Assembly (NCBI RefSeq): GCF_023333595.1
Contig: NZ_JAIQZM010000019.1
Coordinates: forward strand, 40,106-104,105
From: Argonema galeatum A003/A1
GTDB lineage: Bacteria; Cyanobacteriota; Cyanobacteriia; Cyanobacteriales; Aerosakkonemataceae
DNA: 64,000 bases
Reading direction: 5' to 3'
A program made the translations under genes and the position numbers. Shown here piece after piece: positions 35,951 through 43,319 of this stretch (within the stretch, counting starts at the first letter, position 1; each line of letters starts with the position of its first letter). Under the pieces are notes generated by a model, which saw nothing but the letters and a program-made list of their open reading frames with translations, ran no database searches and was not told the DNA's origin.

Positions 35951-36373
35951 TTAAAAAGACCAAGGATTAATAATTACAACCCCTGTCCCGGCAAAGTCTT
36001 TTTCATTCCGGGTGACAAGTGATAGAGAGTTATGAATTGCGATCGCTGCAATCAGAGAATCCATAGCGGGTAGAGGTCGCCCGTTCTGTTCTAATTGTCC
36101 TACTAAGTTTCCCCACAATACCATTGTTGAAAAATCTATAGCTAAGATTCTGTCTTGAAAGCGACTGGGTAGGCTTTCATTTAGCCATTTTGTCAAAGAT
36201 TCTTTTCGCTTAGACGCGGTAATTTTACTGATGCCTTTAGCAATTTCGCCAATTGTAATAATGCTGATGTAAAGTGTTTCTGGCACTTGGGCATCTAGCC
36301 AATCTAAAACCTTTTGATTTGGGTATTTGGCAACAAGTTCAGAAATCAGGCAGGTATCAAGGAGGTAAGTCAT
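35951..36373 (-). CDS. vapC: VapC-type PIN domain toxin
   Basis: The 140-residue protein has the PIN-domain acidic residues: D6 (YLLDTCLISEL), E43 (IITIGEIAKGI), D104 (PAMDSLIAAIA) and the later RNEKDFAGTGV. It should be a ribonuclease toxin. Its start overlaps the end of the upstream antitoxin gene by 4 bases (ATGA), the normal vapBC layout. Its first 87 bases and 5' flank are duplicated at 34649-34743. Confidence 0.9.
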   Translation of the reverse strand: MTYLLDTCLISELVAKYPNQKVLDWLDAQVPETLYISIITIGEIAKGISKITASKRKESLTKWLNESLPSRFQDRILAIDFSTMVLWGNLVGQLEQNGRPLPAMDSLIAAIAIHNSLSLVTRNEKDFAGTGVVIINPWSF

Positions 36374-36597
36374 AGGGTAAAGTCATCGCGGGGTAGGCTG
36401 CGATCGCGGCTAAAGTCTAGTTCTTCGCTGAGTTCAGTTAGAGGTGATTGACGGAAAAAGTCTGAGAGTTTACTGGGTTGATCTGGGTGGGTGTTATTAT
36501 TGGGTACGATCAGGCTTTGGGCGAGCAGTTGGATGATATACAGTTTATCGTTGAGCGAAAGCTGTAAGAGTTGTTGTTCGAGTTCTGGGATAGCCAT
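36370..36597 (-). CDS. Antitoxin of the VapBC pair
   Basis: This 75-residue protein begins MAIPELEQQLLQLSLNDKL and has a helical N-terminus (YIIQLLAQSLIV) and an acidic tail (SPLTELSEELDFSRDRSL). It overlaps vapC by 4 bases. Its first ~60 residues are nearly identical to the antitoxin at 39269-39613, but the C-termini differ entirely. It is not a classical AbrB-type VapB; the antitoxin role comes from its position and its size. Confidence 0.78.
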   Translation of the reverse strand: MAIPELEQQLLQLSLNDKLYIIQLLAQSLIVPNNNTHPDQPSKLSDFFRQSPLTELSEELDFSRDRSLPRDDFTL

Positions 36598-37029
36598 GAT
36601 GGGGTTTAAATGGAGGATGATTTTATTTTATTTTATTTAACTTTCTGCATCATCATCCTAGACCTTCCTGACATCGTGCTTTAATTGGCGTCATGAGAGT
36701 GGATAAAGAATTTTCATCATAAGCTTGCATCGCATCAAAGCTTGTATTTTTCCGAGCGTCGGGAAAACTGTCAATCCCTCTCCCCATCCCCCCATCTCCC
36801 CATCAGGCTCAATATCAAAATTAAATGCGTAGCAGCTTATTGCGCGATCGCTGTTTTCTTGGAAAAAGGGCCCTCGCTTGGGGGAATTTGGGCCGATCGC
36901 TTTTTGACAGCTTTAGCGATCGCCTTTTTTACGGGTGTGTGAGCCTCCCAAATGCGGGTAGGCGATCGCTTTGATGATGGGAGATTGAGAGGGGTAGGCA
37001 TAGCCCGTGGTAGACATCGCCCAATCCTA
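36598..37029. other. Gene-free spacer in the toxin-antitoxin island
   Basis: About 430 bases, with TTCCTGACATCGTGCTTTAA at 36665-36684 (also at 34744), a short 29-base-repeat copy at 36993-37020, and a ~94-base segment 36872-36965 that recurs in diverged form at 37744-37838. The frame 36742-36942 crosses these repeats and is not a gene. Confidence 0.55.
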
Positions 37030-37437
37030 TTACTGACTCCAATCTTGAATTTCTAAGCTTTCTATTTTCTCAAAATCTCTGAGATTATTGGTGACAATAA
37101 TCAAATCGTTGGCTATGGCAATTCCTGCTATAAGAATATCAATATCGTCAATTGGTGTTCCTTTATTTCTTAAATTGGCATAAATATCAGCAGAAATTGT
37201 TGCAGAGCTTGTAGTTAGAGGTAAAACTGTATTGCCTGAAACAAATTCCCCAAAAGATATAAGTTGTTTTTGTGCGTCACGATGTTTTAATCCACTGACA
37301 ATTTCATAATAGGTGATGATGCTGATGTTAATTTTGTCATGCTCTCTCAGATAGGCTTGAAAACGCTCAACAACCAGACTATGATTGCGAAAGAAAAACG
37401 ACAAAATATTTGGATCAATCAAAGCTGGCTTCATCAC
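37030..37437 (-). CDS. VapC-type PIN domain toxin
   Basis: The 135-residue PIN protein (start MM at 37437, either Met) has the first Asp in PALIDPNILSFF, Glu in ITYYEIVSGLKH and Asp residues in GTPIDDIDILIAGIA and NLRDFEKIESL. DTN is DPN here, which is unusual but keeps the acidic residue. It overlaps the upstream small gene by 23 bases, forming a second vapBC-like pair unrelated in sequence to the other two in the island. Confidence 0.88.
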   Translation of the reverse strand: MMKPALIDPNILSFFFRNHSLVVERFQAYLREHDKINISIITYYEIVSGLKHRDAQKQLISFGEFVSGNTVLPLTTSSATISADIYANLRNKGTPIDDIDILIAGIAIANDLIIVTNNLRDFEKIESLEIQDWSQ

Positions 37438-37678
37438 TTCTTCTCCCCAAAAATGCTTGCTGGCGACGAGTGCTTATTTCTTCATTGAAATTAGCAAATA
37501 TTTCATCTGACATATCATTCCAACAGCCAGCAAACTGCATAGTTTGGTTGAGGGAAACTTTAGATGATTCTACACCTAATCGAAAATAATGAATAAGGTT
37601 ATATAATTCTTCTAGTTTATCTGGTGGGACAAGATTTATTTCGGTAATAACTTTTGTGCGTAGGTTCAAAGAATCCAT
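37415..37678 (-). CDS. Antitoxin-like partner of PIN toxin
   Basis: This 87-residue protein begins MDSLNLRTKVITEINLVPPD, has a helical LEELYNLIHYF segment and an acidic MSDEIFANFNEEI stretch. Similar small proteins (DUF2281-like) stand next to PIN genes in cyanobacteria and serve as antitoxins. It overlaps the toxin gene. The role comes from context. Confidence 0.75.
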   Translation of the reverse strand: MDSLNLRTKVITEINLVPPDKLEELYNLIHYFRLGVESSKVSLNQTMQFAGCWNDMSDEIFANFNEEISTRRQQAFLGRRSDEASFD

Positions 37679-37743
37679 AGCAAATTAATGTAGATTGAGT
37701 GTCAAATTAATTGTATCTCACATTTTGCACTTTGTCAAAGAGC

Positions 37744-37986
37744 GATCGCTTGGGGGAATTTGGGCCGAGCGCGAAATGACTGCTTTAGCGATCGCCTTTT
37801 TTACGGGAGTGTGAGCCTCCCCATTGCGGGTACGCGCTCATCGTATCCGGCTTGTGGGGAAGTCGAGAAGAGTTTGCGGCGACTGAAAGGTAAGGGGAGG
37901 AAGGGTTCTGGGGGTTGAGGGTGGTTTTTGGGGGAGAAAATTTGCCTGTAACTCGAAAAATTCCCAATTTGGGGTGGGGAAACGTC
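37744..37986. repeat. Duplicated segments: spacer copy and TPR-gene tail copy
   Basis: Bases 37744-37838 resemble 36872-36965. Immediately after, 37843-37986 is about 90 percent like 33727-33869: the last ~25 codons of the TPR gene (GTATCCGGCT to GGTTTTGGGGGTTGA) plus its 3' flank up to GGGGAAACGTC. It is a pseudogene tail joined to a spacer copy and marks a recombination site upstream of the secreted-protein gene at 38103. Confidence 0.85.
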
Positions 37987-38102
37987 TAATAAATGTGTAA
38001 TCAGAGAAAACCGCTTAGGCGTACTTTGTGGGAGTCTCACTGACTACTACTAGCATCATCGCTACTATCTTGAATCCTTCGCTCAAATACTGGAGTTTAA
38101 TT

Positions 38103-38540
38103 ATGAGTACATACCGCAAAATACAGATCGCACTGGGGACAATTCTCCTGTGGTCATCTACATCAGTAAGCAGCTTTGCTTATACCAACACTATTACCCC
38201 TGGAAAGTTTCAGTCAGACACTGTGAAACTTCCTGTTGAAAGTGTTCCATCTAGGCAGTTAACCCTAACACAAGATACTGTTTTAATTGCTGGTGAGATT
38301 AGGAATATGATGAGCCGAATACCTCTGGTATCTTACACGTTCGCAAGATTTGACGCTATCTGGAAGAATCCAACAGACAGGAAGAAAAGATTATTTGATT
38401 ACTGCAACTCTCAAAAAAATTTTCCAGTTAAACGATGTTTTTCTTTTATACAACTTTGGTTTGGGGATGTAATCGAAAACTCTGATTTTGATGGCTATAG
38501 GGAGATGGACGATATAATAGACGAGATAAGAAAAATGTAA
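38103..38540 (+). CDS. Secreted protein of unknown function
   Basis: The ATG at 38103 gives a signal peptide (MSTYRKIQIALGTILLWSS, cleavage near SSFAYT); the upstream in-frame ATG at 38028 adds 25 atypical residues. The mature ~115 residues contain DAIWKNPTDRKKRLFDYCNS and CFSFIQLWFGDV, with two cysteines, and an acidic end. I do not recognise the family. Its 5' flank duplicates the flank of the avidin gene, so the two secreted-protein genes share upstream sequence and perhaps regulation. Confidence 0.65.
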   Translation: MSTYRKIQIALGTILLWSSTSVSSFAYTNTITPGKFQSDTVKLPVESVPSRQLTLTQDTVLIAGEIRNMMSRIPLVSYTFARFDAIWKNPTDRKKRLFDYCNSQKNFPVKRCFSFIQLWFGDVIENSDFDGYREMDDIIDEIRKM

Positions 38541-38864
38541 AAGAAGCAATAATACGTGAGGGTAAAATCTCTTTTACTTTGAAGACATTACCAACTTGTT
38601 AATGTCCCATTTCGGTGTTCAAAAACTTGAAAAAAATGCGATCTGCAAGCAGCAGCGCAAGCTACGGCACGCTACGAAGGGCGCGATCGGCCCTTTTTTA
38701 GGAGTGCGTAGGCGAAGCCCGTCGTAAAGATCGCCTTTTTTACGAGAGAGGCATTGATTGACGGGAGTGCGATGATCGCTTTGGGGATGTGGGAAGTGCG
38801 TAGGCGCAGCCCGTCGTAGACATCGCGGGAATTTGTGAGATGATATTCTCCAGTCATTCGTTTA
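38541..38864. other. Repeat-rich spacer
   Basis: No gene is seen in ~320 bases. Two copies of the 29-base repeat (38706-38733, 38798-38826) and several GATCGC strings are present. The minus frame 38672-38857 is made of these repeats. Confidence 0.55.
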
Positions 38865-39272
38865 TCATTTATCTATCTCCCAATCTTCAATTAGTAAGTT
38901 ATTAACGCGCTGGAATTCTCTAGTGTTATGGGTGATGAGGGTTAAGTTATTTGTTAGTGCGATCGCCGCAATTTGTAAATCATAAGCTCCGATTGGCGTT
39001 CCTAATGCTTCTAGCCCAGAGCGAATTATTCCAAATGTCATTGCCGCTAGGTCGTCAAAGGTTAGTGATATAAATTGGGCTAAAAATTCTTGCTGTATGG
39101 TAAGATTACGTTGTGGGTTTGCACTTTTAATTGCGCCATAAAATAGCTCGGCTTTAACGATTGAACAAACGGCAATATCTTTAGTTGCAGTAGATTCTAG
39201 TTTCTGCTTTAAGCTTATGTTTTTACCACGCATATAGATGATACAAGTGTTAGTATCTAGCAAAAATTTCAT
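38865..39272 (-). CDS. vapC: VapC-type PIN domain toxin
   Basis: The ATG at 39272 (MKFLLDTNTCIIYMRG) is the family start; the longer frame to 39338 lies inside the antitoxin gene. The PIN residues are D6, E42 in SIVKAELFYGA, D98 in GAYDLQIAAIA and HNTREFQRV at the end. It overlaps the antitoxin gene by 4 bases. At 135 residues it is complete. It belongs to a different PIN subgroup from the toxin at 35951 although their antitoxins share an N-terminus. Confidence 0.9.
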   Translation of the reverse strand: MKFLLDTNTCIIYMRGKNISLKQKLESTATKDIAVCSIVKAELFYGAIKSANPQRNLTIQQEFLAQFISLTFDDLAAMTFGIIRSGLEALGTPIGAYDLQIAAIALTNNLTLITHNTREFQRVNNLLIEDWEIDK

Positions 39273-39613
39273 AGGATTGATTCGCGTTCTGATTGTTGTC
39301 CTTGGGGATGACGAAAAAATGTTTCGTCTTGGATACATCCATAAAATTGAGGAAGGGGATATTCTGGGGTTTCGGTTTCTGGTTGTAGAGACTCAGTAAG
39401 GGTTTTTAGTAATGCACAGCATCTACTAAAATCCACTTCTTTGCTGAGTTCAGTTAGTGGAGATTGACGGAAAAACTCTGAGAGTTTGTTTGGTTGATCT
39501 GGGTGGGTGTTGTGATTGGGTACAATCAGGCTTTGGGCGAGGAGTTGGATGATATACAGTTTATCGTTGAGCGAAAGCTGTAAGAGTTGTCGTTCCAGTT
39601 CTGGGATAGCCAT
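39269..39613 (-). CDS. Antitoxin with N-terminus shared with the gene at 36370
   Basis: From ATG 39613 the protein (114 residues) starts MAIPELERQLLQLSLNDKL and is nearly identical over ~60 residues to the antitoxin at 36370-36597. After LTELSKEVDFSR it diverges into a different 48-residue tail (PQFYGCIQDETFFRHPQGQQ). The frame is open to 39751, but the paralogue fixes the start. It is coupled to the vapC gene by a 4-base overlap. The different tail probably fits a different toxin, an example of module exchange. Confidence 0.78.
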   Translation of the reverse strand: MAIPELERQLLQLSLNDKLYIIQLLAQSLIVPNHNTHPDQPNKLSEFFRQSPLTELSKEVDFSRCCALLKTLTESLQPETETPEYPLPQFYGCIQDETFFRHPQGQQSERESIL

Positions 39614-39671
39614 GATGGGGTTTAAGCTTTGGGGATGTGGTCGGGCGATCGCGCAAAAGTGTGACAAATTC

Positions 39672-39989
39672 CTATTCTTGATAATCACTAAGAAGTATAG
39701 GTTCTTTATTCGGAACTCTGACAATAATTTCAATAGTTCCACCCAAAGCATTCACAACGGCTCGAAGTGTATTTAATTCCAGATTTTGCCTACTTTCTAG
39801 CTTGGATATTGCTGGTTGCTGCACCTCAAGACGCTCTGCTAATTCTGATTGAGATAAACCGAGTTTTTCCCGCAGATGTTTAAGAGTAATTTCTTCAAGA
39901 CGAATCTGGGAAGTTCTTGCTTCAATCAGTTCTTGTCTCTCTCTGGGAAGTTGATTTAACTCTTCAGATAGGGTTGTATATTTTGTCAT
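39672..39989 (-). CDS. higA: HigA-type HTH antitoxin
   Basis: From ATG 39989 the 105-residue protein has a helical N-terminus and an XRE HTH (LREKLGLSQSELAERLEVQQ, AISKLESRQNLELNTLRAVV), typical of HigA antitoxins, which bind their own promoter. The start overlaps the stop of the toxin gene (TGATG). GGAGGAAAATTG upstream is a strong ribosome site. The order toxin-antitoxin is normal for higBA. The protein is intact although higB carries a stop. Confidence 0.9.
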   Translation of the reverse strand: MTKYTTLSEELNQLPRERQELIEARTSQIRLEEITLKHLREKLGLSQSELAERLEVQQPAISKLESRQNLELNTLRAVVNALGGTIEIIVRVPNKEPILLSDYQE

Positions 39990-40342
39990 CAATTTTCCTC
40001 CTTAAGTATTTCCAGATATTTTTCATACCGTTTATCTGCGATCGGTATATTTTCCTTGTACCATCGCTTATTACCTGACTTATTACCCCCAACCAGCAAA
40101 ATAGCCTGTCGCTTAGGATCAAAGGCAAATAAAATACGCCAAGGTTCTCCTTTGTATTGAATACGAAGCTCTTTCATATTATTGAAGCAAGACTCTTCTA
40201 GAGTATCAACTCGCGGTCTGCCAAGTTTTGGCCCAAATTCCGCCAACACACCTAGTACAGCAAATGTCTCATCTTGAAATCCCTGTTCTTGTTAATAAAA
40301 CCAGATTCTAAAATCTGGAGCGAAGATAATATTCCATTCCAT
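39989..40342 (-). pseudogene. higB: HigB/RelE-type toxin gene with in-frame stop at codon 17
   Basis: The natural start ATG is at 40342: MEWNIIFAPDFRIWFY, then TAA (40294-40292), then QEQGFQDETFAVLGVLAEFG continues in the same frame to FGPKLGRPRVDTLEES, NMKELRIQYKGEPWRILFAF and the end at 39989. All of this matches the phage-derived Gp49-like HigB family, so a single nonsense codon interrupts an otherwise complete 117-codon gene. A GTG at 40249 could give an 86-residue product lacking the first ~31 residues. The family's N-terminal strand is normally needed, so the toxin is probably dead or much weakened. Confidence 0.85.
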
Positions 40343-40372
40343 AAAGTACAATATATTCTATAATATGGAATA

Positions 40373-40657
40373 TTAGCAAGATTTTCTTTGCGGCGATCGC
40401 CTTTTGTTTATTGAAGTGATGAGAGTAGGTAAATAATTTTCATCATATTCTGTATATTGACCGTTTTGGAGTTGTTCCATGCCTAGAGCAATATCCTGTT
40501 TTAAGGATTCAATGTTTTGTTGTTCTTGGCGAGCGTCTAATCGAGAATGTTGAATTTTTTCTACTAAAGTTTGATACTCTTCTTCAGAAAGAGAAAGGAT
40601 GATTTGAGCGAGGGAGTCAAGGAGTCGGTTATTAATTTTAATAATGGATTGGCTCAT
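40373..40657 (-). CDS. Small antitoxin-like protein
   Basis: This 94-residue protein begins MSQSIIKINNRLLDSLAQII and contains SEEEYQTLVEKIQHSRLDAR and GMEQLQNGQYTEYDEN, the latter typical of small antitoxin-like proteins that bind ParE/RelE toxins (cf. ParD C-termini). It is just upstream of the higBA pair but in the same orientation and has no toxin of its own next to it. It could be an orphan antitoxin. Confidence 0.6.
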   Translation of the reverse strand: MSQSIIKINNRLLDSLAQIILSLSEEEYQTLVEKIQHSRLDARQEQQNIESLKQDIALGMEQLQNGQYTEYDENYLPTLITSINKRRSPQRKSC

Positions 40658-40848
40658 GATTATACCATTTTGTATTTTGGATTAGATTCGCCCTGCTATC
40701 TCTGGTTCGATTTAATTATATCTCACATTCCGCACTTTTTCAAAGAGCGATGTCTACGACGGGCTTCGCCTACGCCTTTTTAGTTTACAGGAGTTTGAAC
40801 AAAGTCTGACGGCAAAAAGCCCACCATAGGAATCACCTAGAAGCGAAA

Positions 40849-41442
40849 CTAACTGCTGTAGCGTTCTTCTGCCCAAGGTTCGCCACGTCGATGGTAGCCA
40901 TTGCGTTCCCAAAAACCCAGATCTTCCGATTCTAGAAATTCTAAACCATTAATCCATTTGGCACTTTTCCAGGCGTAGATATGAGGAACGACTAACCGCA
41001 TCGGGCCACCATGTTCAGGGGGTAGCGGTTCGCCAAACAAAGTATGGGCAAAAAAGTTTTCTGACCGCAGGAAATCTTCCATACTAATGTTGGTGGTGTA
41101 GTCGCCGTAGCAATGTTCCATGATGTGAAGTGCGCCTGCGTCTACTTCAACGTGCTTCATGAAGTCCAGTACTTTTATGCCAGTCCACTGGACATCGAGT
41201 TTAGACCAGCGGGTGACGCAGTGAAAATCGGCAGTGAAGTCGTGTTGGGGCATAGCCATGAAGTCCGACCAAGTGAAGGTCGCTTCTTTTGCTTTGCCCC
41301 ACACCCGAAATTGCCAGTTCTCGATGGTGACGTGGGGTGTACTGCCGTAAGTCAGTACTGGGAATCCTTTGCTTTCGTATTGACCGGGAGGGATGCGATC
41401 GCTTAATTCTGGCCCAGGCTTCTTGAAAAATTTTCCTAGCAT
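40849..41442 (-). CDS. Sulfite-oxidase-like molybdopterin oxidoreductase
   Basis: This 197-residue cytoplasmic protein consists of one sulfite-oxidase-type molybdenum cofactor domain. The Mo-ligand cysteine is in FHCVTRWSKLDVQWTG (near residue 80), and GGPMRLVVPHIYAWKSAKW and WERNGYHRRGEPW are family features (YuiH/YedY-like). No Tat signal is present, unlike MsrP (YedY). The physiological substrate is unknown. It is transcribed in the same direction as rpmF, 125 bases downstream of it. Confidence 0.9.
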   Translation of the reverse strand: MLGKFFKKPGPELSDRIPPGQYESKGFPVLTYGSTPHVTIENWQFRVWGKAKEATFTWSDFMAMPQHDFTADFHCVTRWSKLDVQWTGIKVLDFMKHVEVDAGALHIMEHCYGDYTTNISMEDFLRSENFFAHTLFGEPLPPEHGGPMRLVVPHIYAWKSAKWINGLEFLESEDLGFWERNGYHRRGEPWAEERYSS

Positions 41443-41567
41443 AAATCCAGTAGCAATAGAGTTTTCCCTGCTAACACAACACAGCTTAATGCCGCTGTCG
41501 TGTTAGCATCCATATTCACATTCTTTGATACTCCCCCAGAGTCTAGCAAGGGGGATTCCTGGGCTGC

Positions 41568-41744
41568 TTAGGATTCCTCTTCGTCTTCTTCTTCCTTGGA
41601 AGGATACACGAACGTAGACCGCCCAGTCAGAATCGATTTGCCCAAGCTGAGGGCTTTCTTTGCCTGTAACGCTGCTTTACGTTTCCAGGTGGCTTTGCGT
41701 ATATCCCGTTTTGATTTAGATGTTTTCTTCTTAGGAACAGCCAT
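41568..41744 (-). CDS. rpmF: 50S ribosomal protein L32
   Basis: The 58-residue reading frame begins [20 protein letters not shown] and contains [20 protein letters not shown] and STFVYPS, followed by an acidic EEEDEE tail. This is the cyanobacterial/plastid form of L32, without the zinc cysteines found in many other bacteria. Homologous L32 proteins have the same start. The acidic tail is common in cyanobacteria. A small hairpin (CCCCC/GGGGG at 41532-41555) follows the stop in the direction of transcription. Confidence 0.95.
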   Translation of the reverse strand: MAVPKKKTSKSKRDIRKATWKRKAALQAKKALSLGKSILTGRSTFVYPSKEEEDEEES

Positions 41745-41812
41745 GATCGCTTCGCTAATAGTTGACAGCCTTCCTATTTTAGGGCATTAATTCAGCCAAT
41801 TCTTCTGGTTCG

Positions 41813-42748
41813 CTAGCGACGTATTCCCCCGCCAGTCGTCCCAGTGTTAGTGGTTCCAGAGGTGTTAGCGCCGCCAACCCCTTGCCCGTTAGTAGTCCCC
41901 GGATCGGTGGTGTCATAGACTGTAGTCCCAGCAGGCGTACCTCCAGGTATGATGCTGCCGTTGGGAAGTACTTGTCCTGTGCCGTTAATAGTTGTACCTC
42001 CAGGTATGATGCTGCCGTTGGGAAGTACTTGTCCTGTGCCGTTAGTTGTACCTCCAGGTATGATGTTGCCGTTGGGAAGTACTTGTCCTGTGCCGTTAAT
42101 AGTTGTACCTCCAGGTATGATGTTGCCGTTGGGAAGTACTTGTCCTGTTCCATTACCAGGTACGATCGTGCCGTTGGGAAGTACTTGTCCGGTTCCATTA
42201 CTAGGTACGATCGTGCCATTGGGAAGTACTTGTCCTGGAGTGGAATTGACAAACCCTTCGGCAAAGTTTGGATTGGGATTATCTATTCTTAAAAGAGCTT
42301 GGGCGTTCTTAAAATATGTAGCCCAGCGTTGGGTATCGGGACGACTCGCCCAGTTTTGACGATTCACTTCCAAGGAGAGAAGGGGCGCGATCGCACCGGC
42401 ATTTTGGCCCAGTACTGTCACAGCAACCGCTCTAAGCGAACCGTTTTGGTTAAAGTTACGCTGAGCTGTTTCTCTTGCTGCTGCTTCTGCTCTACGGATT
42501 AGGGTATTGTAGCTTTCGTTAGGCTGACGGTTGAGGGTCAGGTTAATGCGATCGACATTAGATTGAGGTGCGGTTTGTGTTGTGCGAGTGCGTGCGTTTT
42601 GTGCATTCGCTTCACTTGACAACCAGAAAGTTCCTCCCATCCCCATTAAGGCTACTAAACTTAGTACGCTCAGGGGTGTTCTCCAGCTTTGTTGCGATCG
42701 CTTTGTACCCAATGACCGATTAAATCCAGATTGATTTAACTTAGACAT
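41813..42748 (-). CDS. Secreted repeat protein, paralogue of the gene at 43320
   Basis: A signal-anchor-like N-terminus (TPLSVLSLVALMGMGGTFW, then SSEANAQ) is followed by a ~110-residue domain: INLTLNRQPNESYNTLIRRA, AVTVLGQNAGAIAPLLSLEV, NRQNWASRPDTQRWATYF. The same domain is in the protein at 43320, so it is a real family, unknown to me. The C-terminus has seven tandem units of about 13-18 residues with core GQVLPNGxIIPG, then a Gly/Thr-rich end. It is probably an exported surface or periplasmic protein. Confidence 0.75.
   Translation of the reverse strand: MSKLNQSGFNRSLGTKRSQQSWRTPLSVLSLVALMGMGGTFWLSSEANAQNARTRTTQTAPQSNVDRINLTLNRQPNESYNTLIRRAEAAARETAQRNFNQNGSLRAVAVTVLGQNAGAIAPLLSLEVNRQNWASRPDTQRWATYFKNAQALLRIDNPNPNFAEGFVNSTPGQVLPNGTIVPSNGTGQVLPNGTIVPGNGTGQVLPNGNIIPGGTTINGTGQVLPNGNIIPGGTTNGTGQVLPNGSIIPGGTTINGTGQVLPNGSIIPGGTPAGTTVYDTTDPGTTNGQGVGGANTSGTTNTGTTGGGIRR
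41940..42235. repeat. Tandem repeat coding for GTGQVLPNG units
   Basis: Six to seven units of about 39-57 bases, each with CGTTGGGAAGTACTTGTCC on the plus strand, lie inside the gene at 41813. Unit lengths alternate because of TTAATAGTT insertions. Such coding tandem repeats are prone to copy-number change. Confidence 0.85.
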
Positions 42749-43057
42749 GATTAGCTCCAGCTCCTTGATGACAACCCCGAATCGCGAGTTAGTCGTCTTA
42801 TGCCTTTACACTAGCTCTGAGCTAACGTGGCGCTAATCTGCATGATGGAATACAAGGGCCTAGTCTACAGACTGATTTGTCAGTGGTCAGTGGTCAGTGG
42901 TCAGTGGTCAGTGGTCAGTGGTCAGTGGTCAGTGGTCAGTGGCCAGTGGTCAGTGGTCAGTTGTCAGTTGTCAGTGGTAAAAATCAAGATTTCCAGAGCA
43001 ATCATTGGCAATTTTTAGTGGTGGATTATTTCTGCCGCGCTGCACTAGATCCCCCCT
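42749..43057. repeat. Spacer with TCAGTGG heptamer tandem repeat
   Basis: About 13 copies of the 7-base unit TCAGTGG or close variants (TCAGTTG) occupy roughly 42879-42976. Frames through it translate as SVVSGQW repeats and are not genes. The remaining spacer bears no feature. Confidence 0.85.
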
Positions 43058-43202
43058 TGATATCATGTCCGATAGCACCGGACTTGTATAGGTTGTCTGA
43101 TTGTAGGGGCGGGTTTAGATGACAATTCTTGATGACAACAGACAACCTCGCGACAAAACCCGCCCCTACCATGCAATACGGATACAACCGGACACGATAT
43201 CA
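43058..43202. repeat. MITE-like inverted repeat, 145 bases
   Basis: TGATATCATGTCCG (43058-43071) pairs with CGGACACGATATCA (43189-43202) with one mismatch or bulge. GGTTGTCTG (43091-43099) pairs with CAGACAACC, and GTAGGGGCGGGTTT (43103-43116) with 43156-43169. The AACCCGCCCCTAC arm is a common cyanobacterial element. Confidence 0.75.
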
Positions 43203-43210
43203 CTAATCCC

Positions 43211-43278
43211 AGAAACCCGGTTTCTATGGCCTGACAAACCGATATTTGGTTAGCCTAACGCAAAGAAACCGGGTTTTT
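43211..43278. repeat. Two AGAAACCNGGTTTCT palindromes
   Basis: AGAAACCCGGTTTCT at 43211-43225 and AGAAACCGGGTTTTT at 43264-43278. Other members are at 29148-29215 (split arms), 49388-49402, 61332-61346 and 61386-61400, all outside genes. Confidence 0.8.
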
Positions 43279-43319
43279 AGCCCCTATGCTTTCAACAGCT
43301 TTATTTACTGTCGGTTCAC

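Larger units (their letters stand above)
34527..40775. repeat. Dispersed 29-base repeat family in the toxin-antitoxin island
   Basis: Copies of GCGTAGGCGAAGCCCGTCG followed by TAGACATCGC lie at 34527-34555, 34948-34976, 38706-38733 and 38798-38826, a shorter one at 36993-37020, and inverse copies at 34768-34790 (partial), 35708-35733 and 40747-40775. Many abut GCGATCGC sites. The family is almost confined to this 6 kb and to spacers between genes. Confidence 0.8.

Noticed and set aside
36742..36942. 66-codon plus-strand frame
   Set aside because: Consists of low-complexity CCCCAT runs and GCGATCGC repeats.
41882..42359. Two plus-strand frames of 136 codons with internal repeats
   Set aside because: They are antisense shadows of the GQVLPNG repeats in the secreted-protein gene.
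42879..42976. Possible CRISPR array
   Set aside because: The repeats are direct heptamers without spacers; no CRISPR array or cas gene is seen in the window.
42827..43122. Frames coding for SVVSGQW repeats
   Set aside because: Simple translation of the TCAGTGG tandem repeat; such frames occur in several frames at once.
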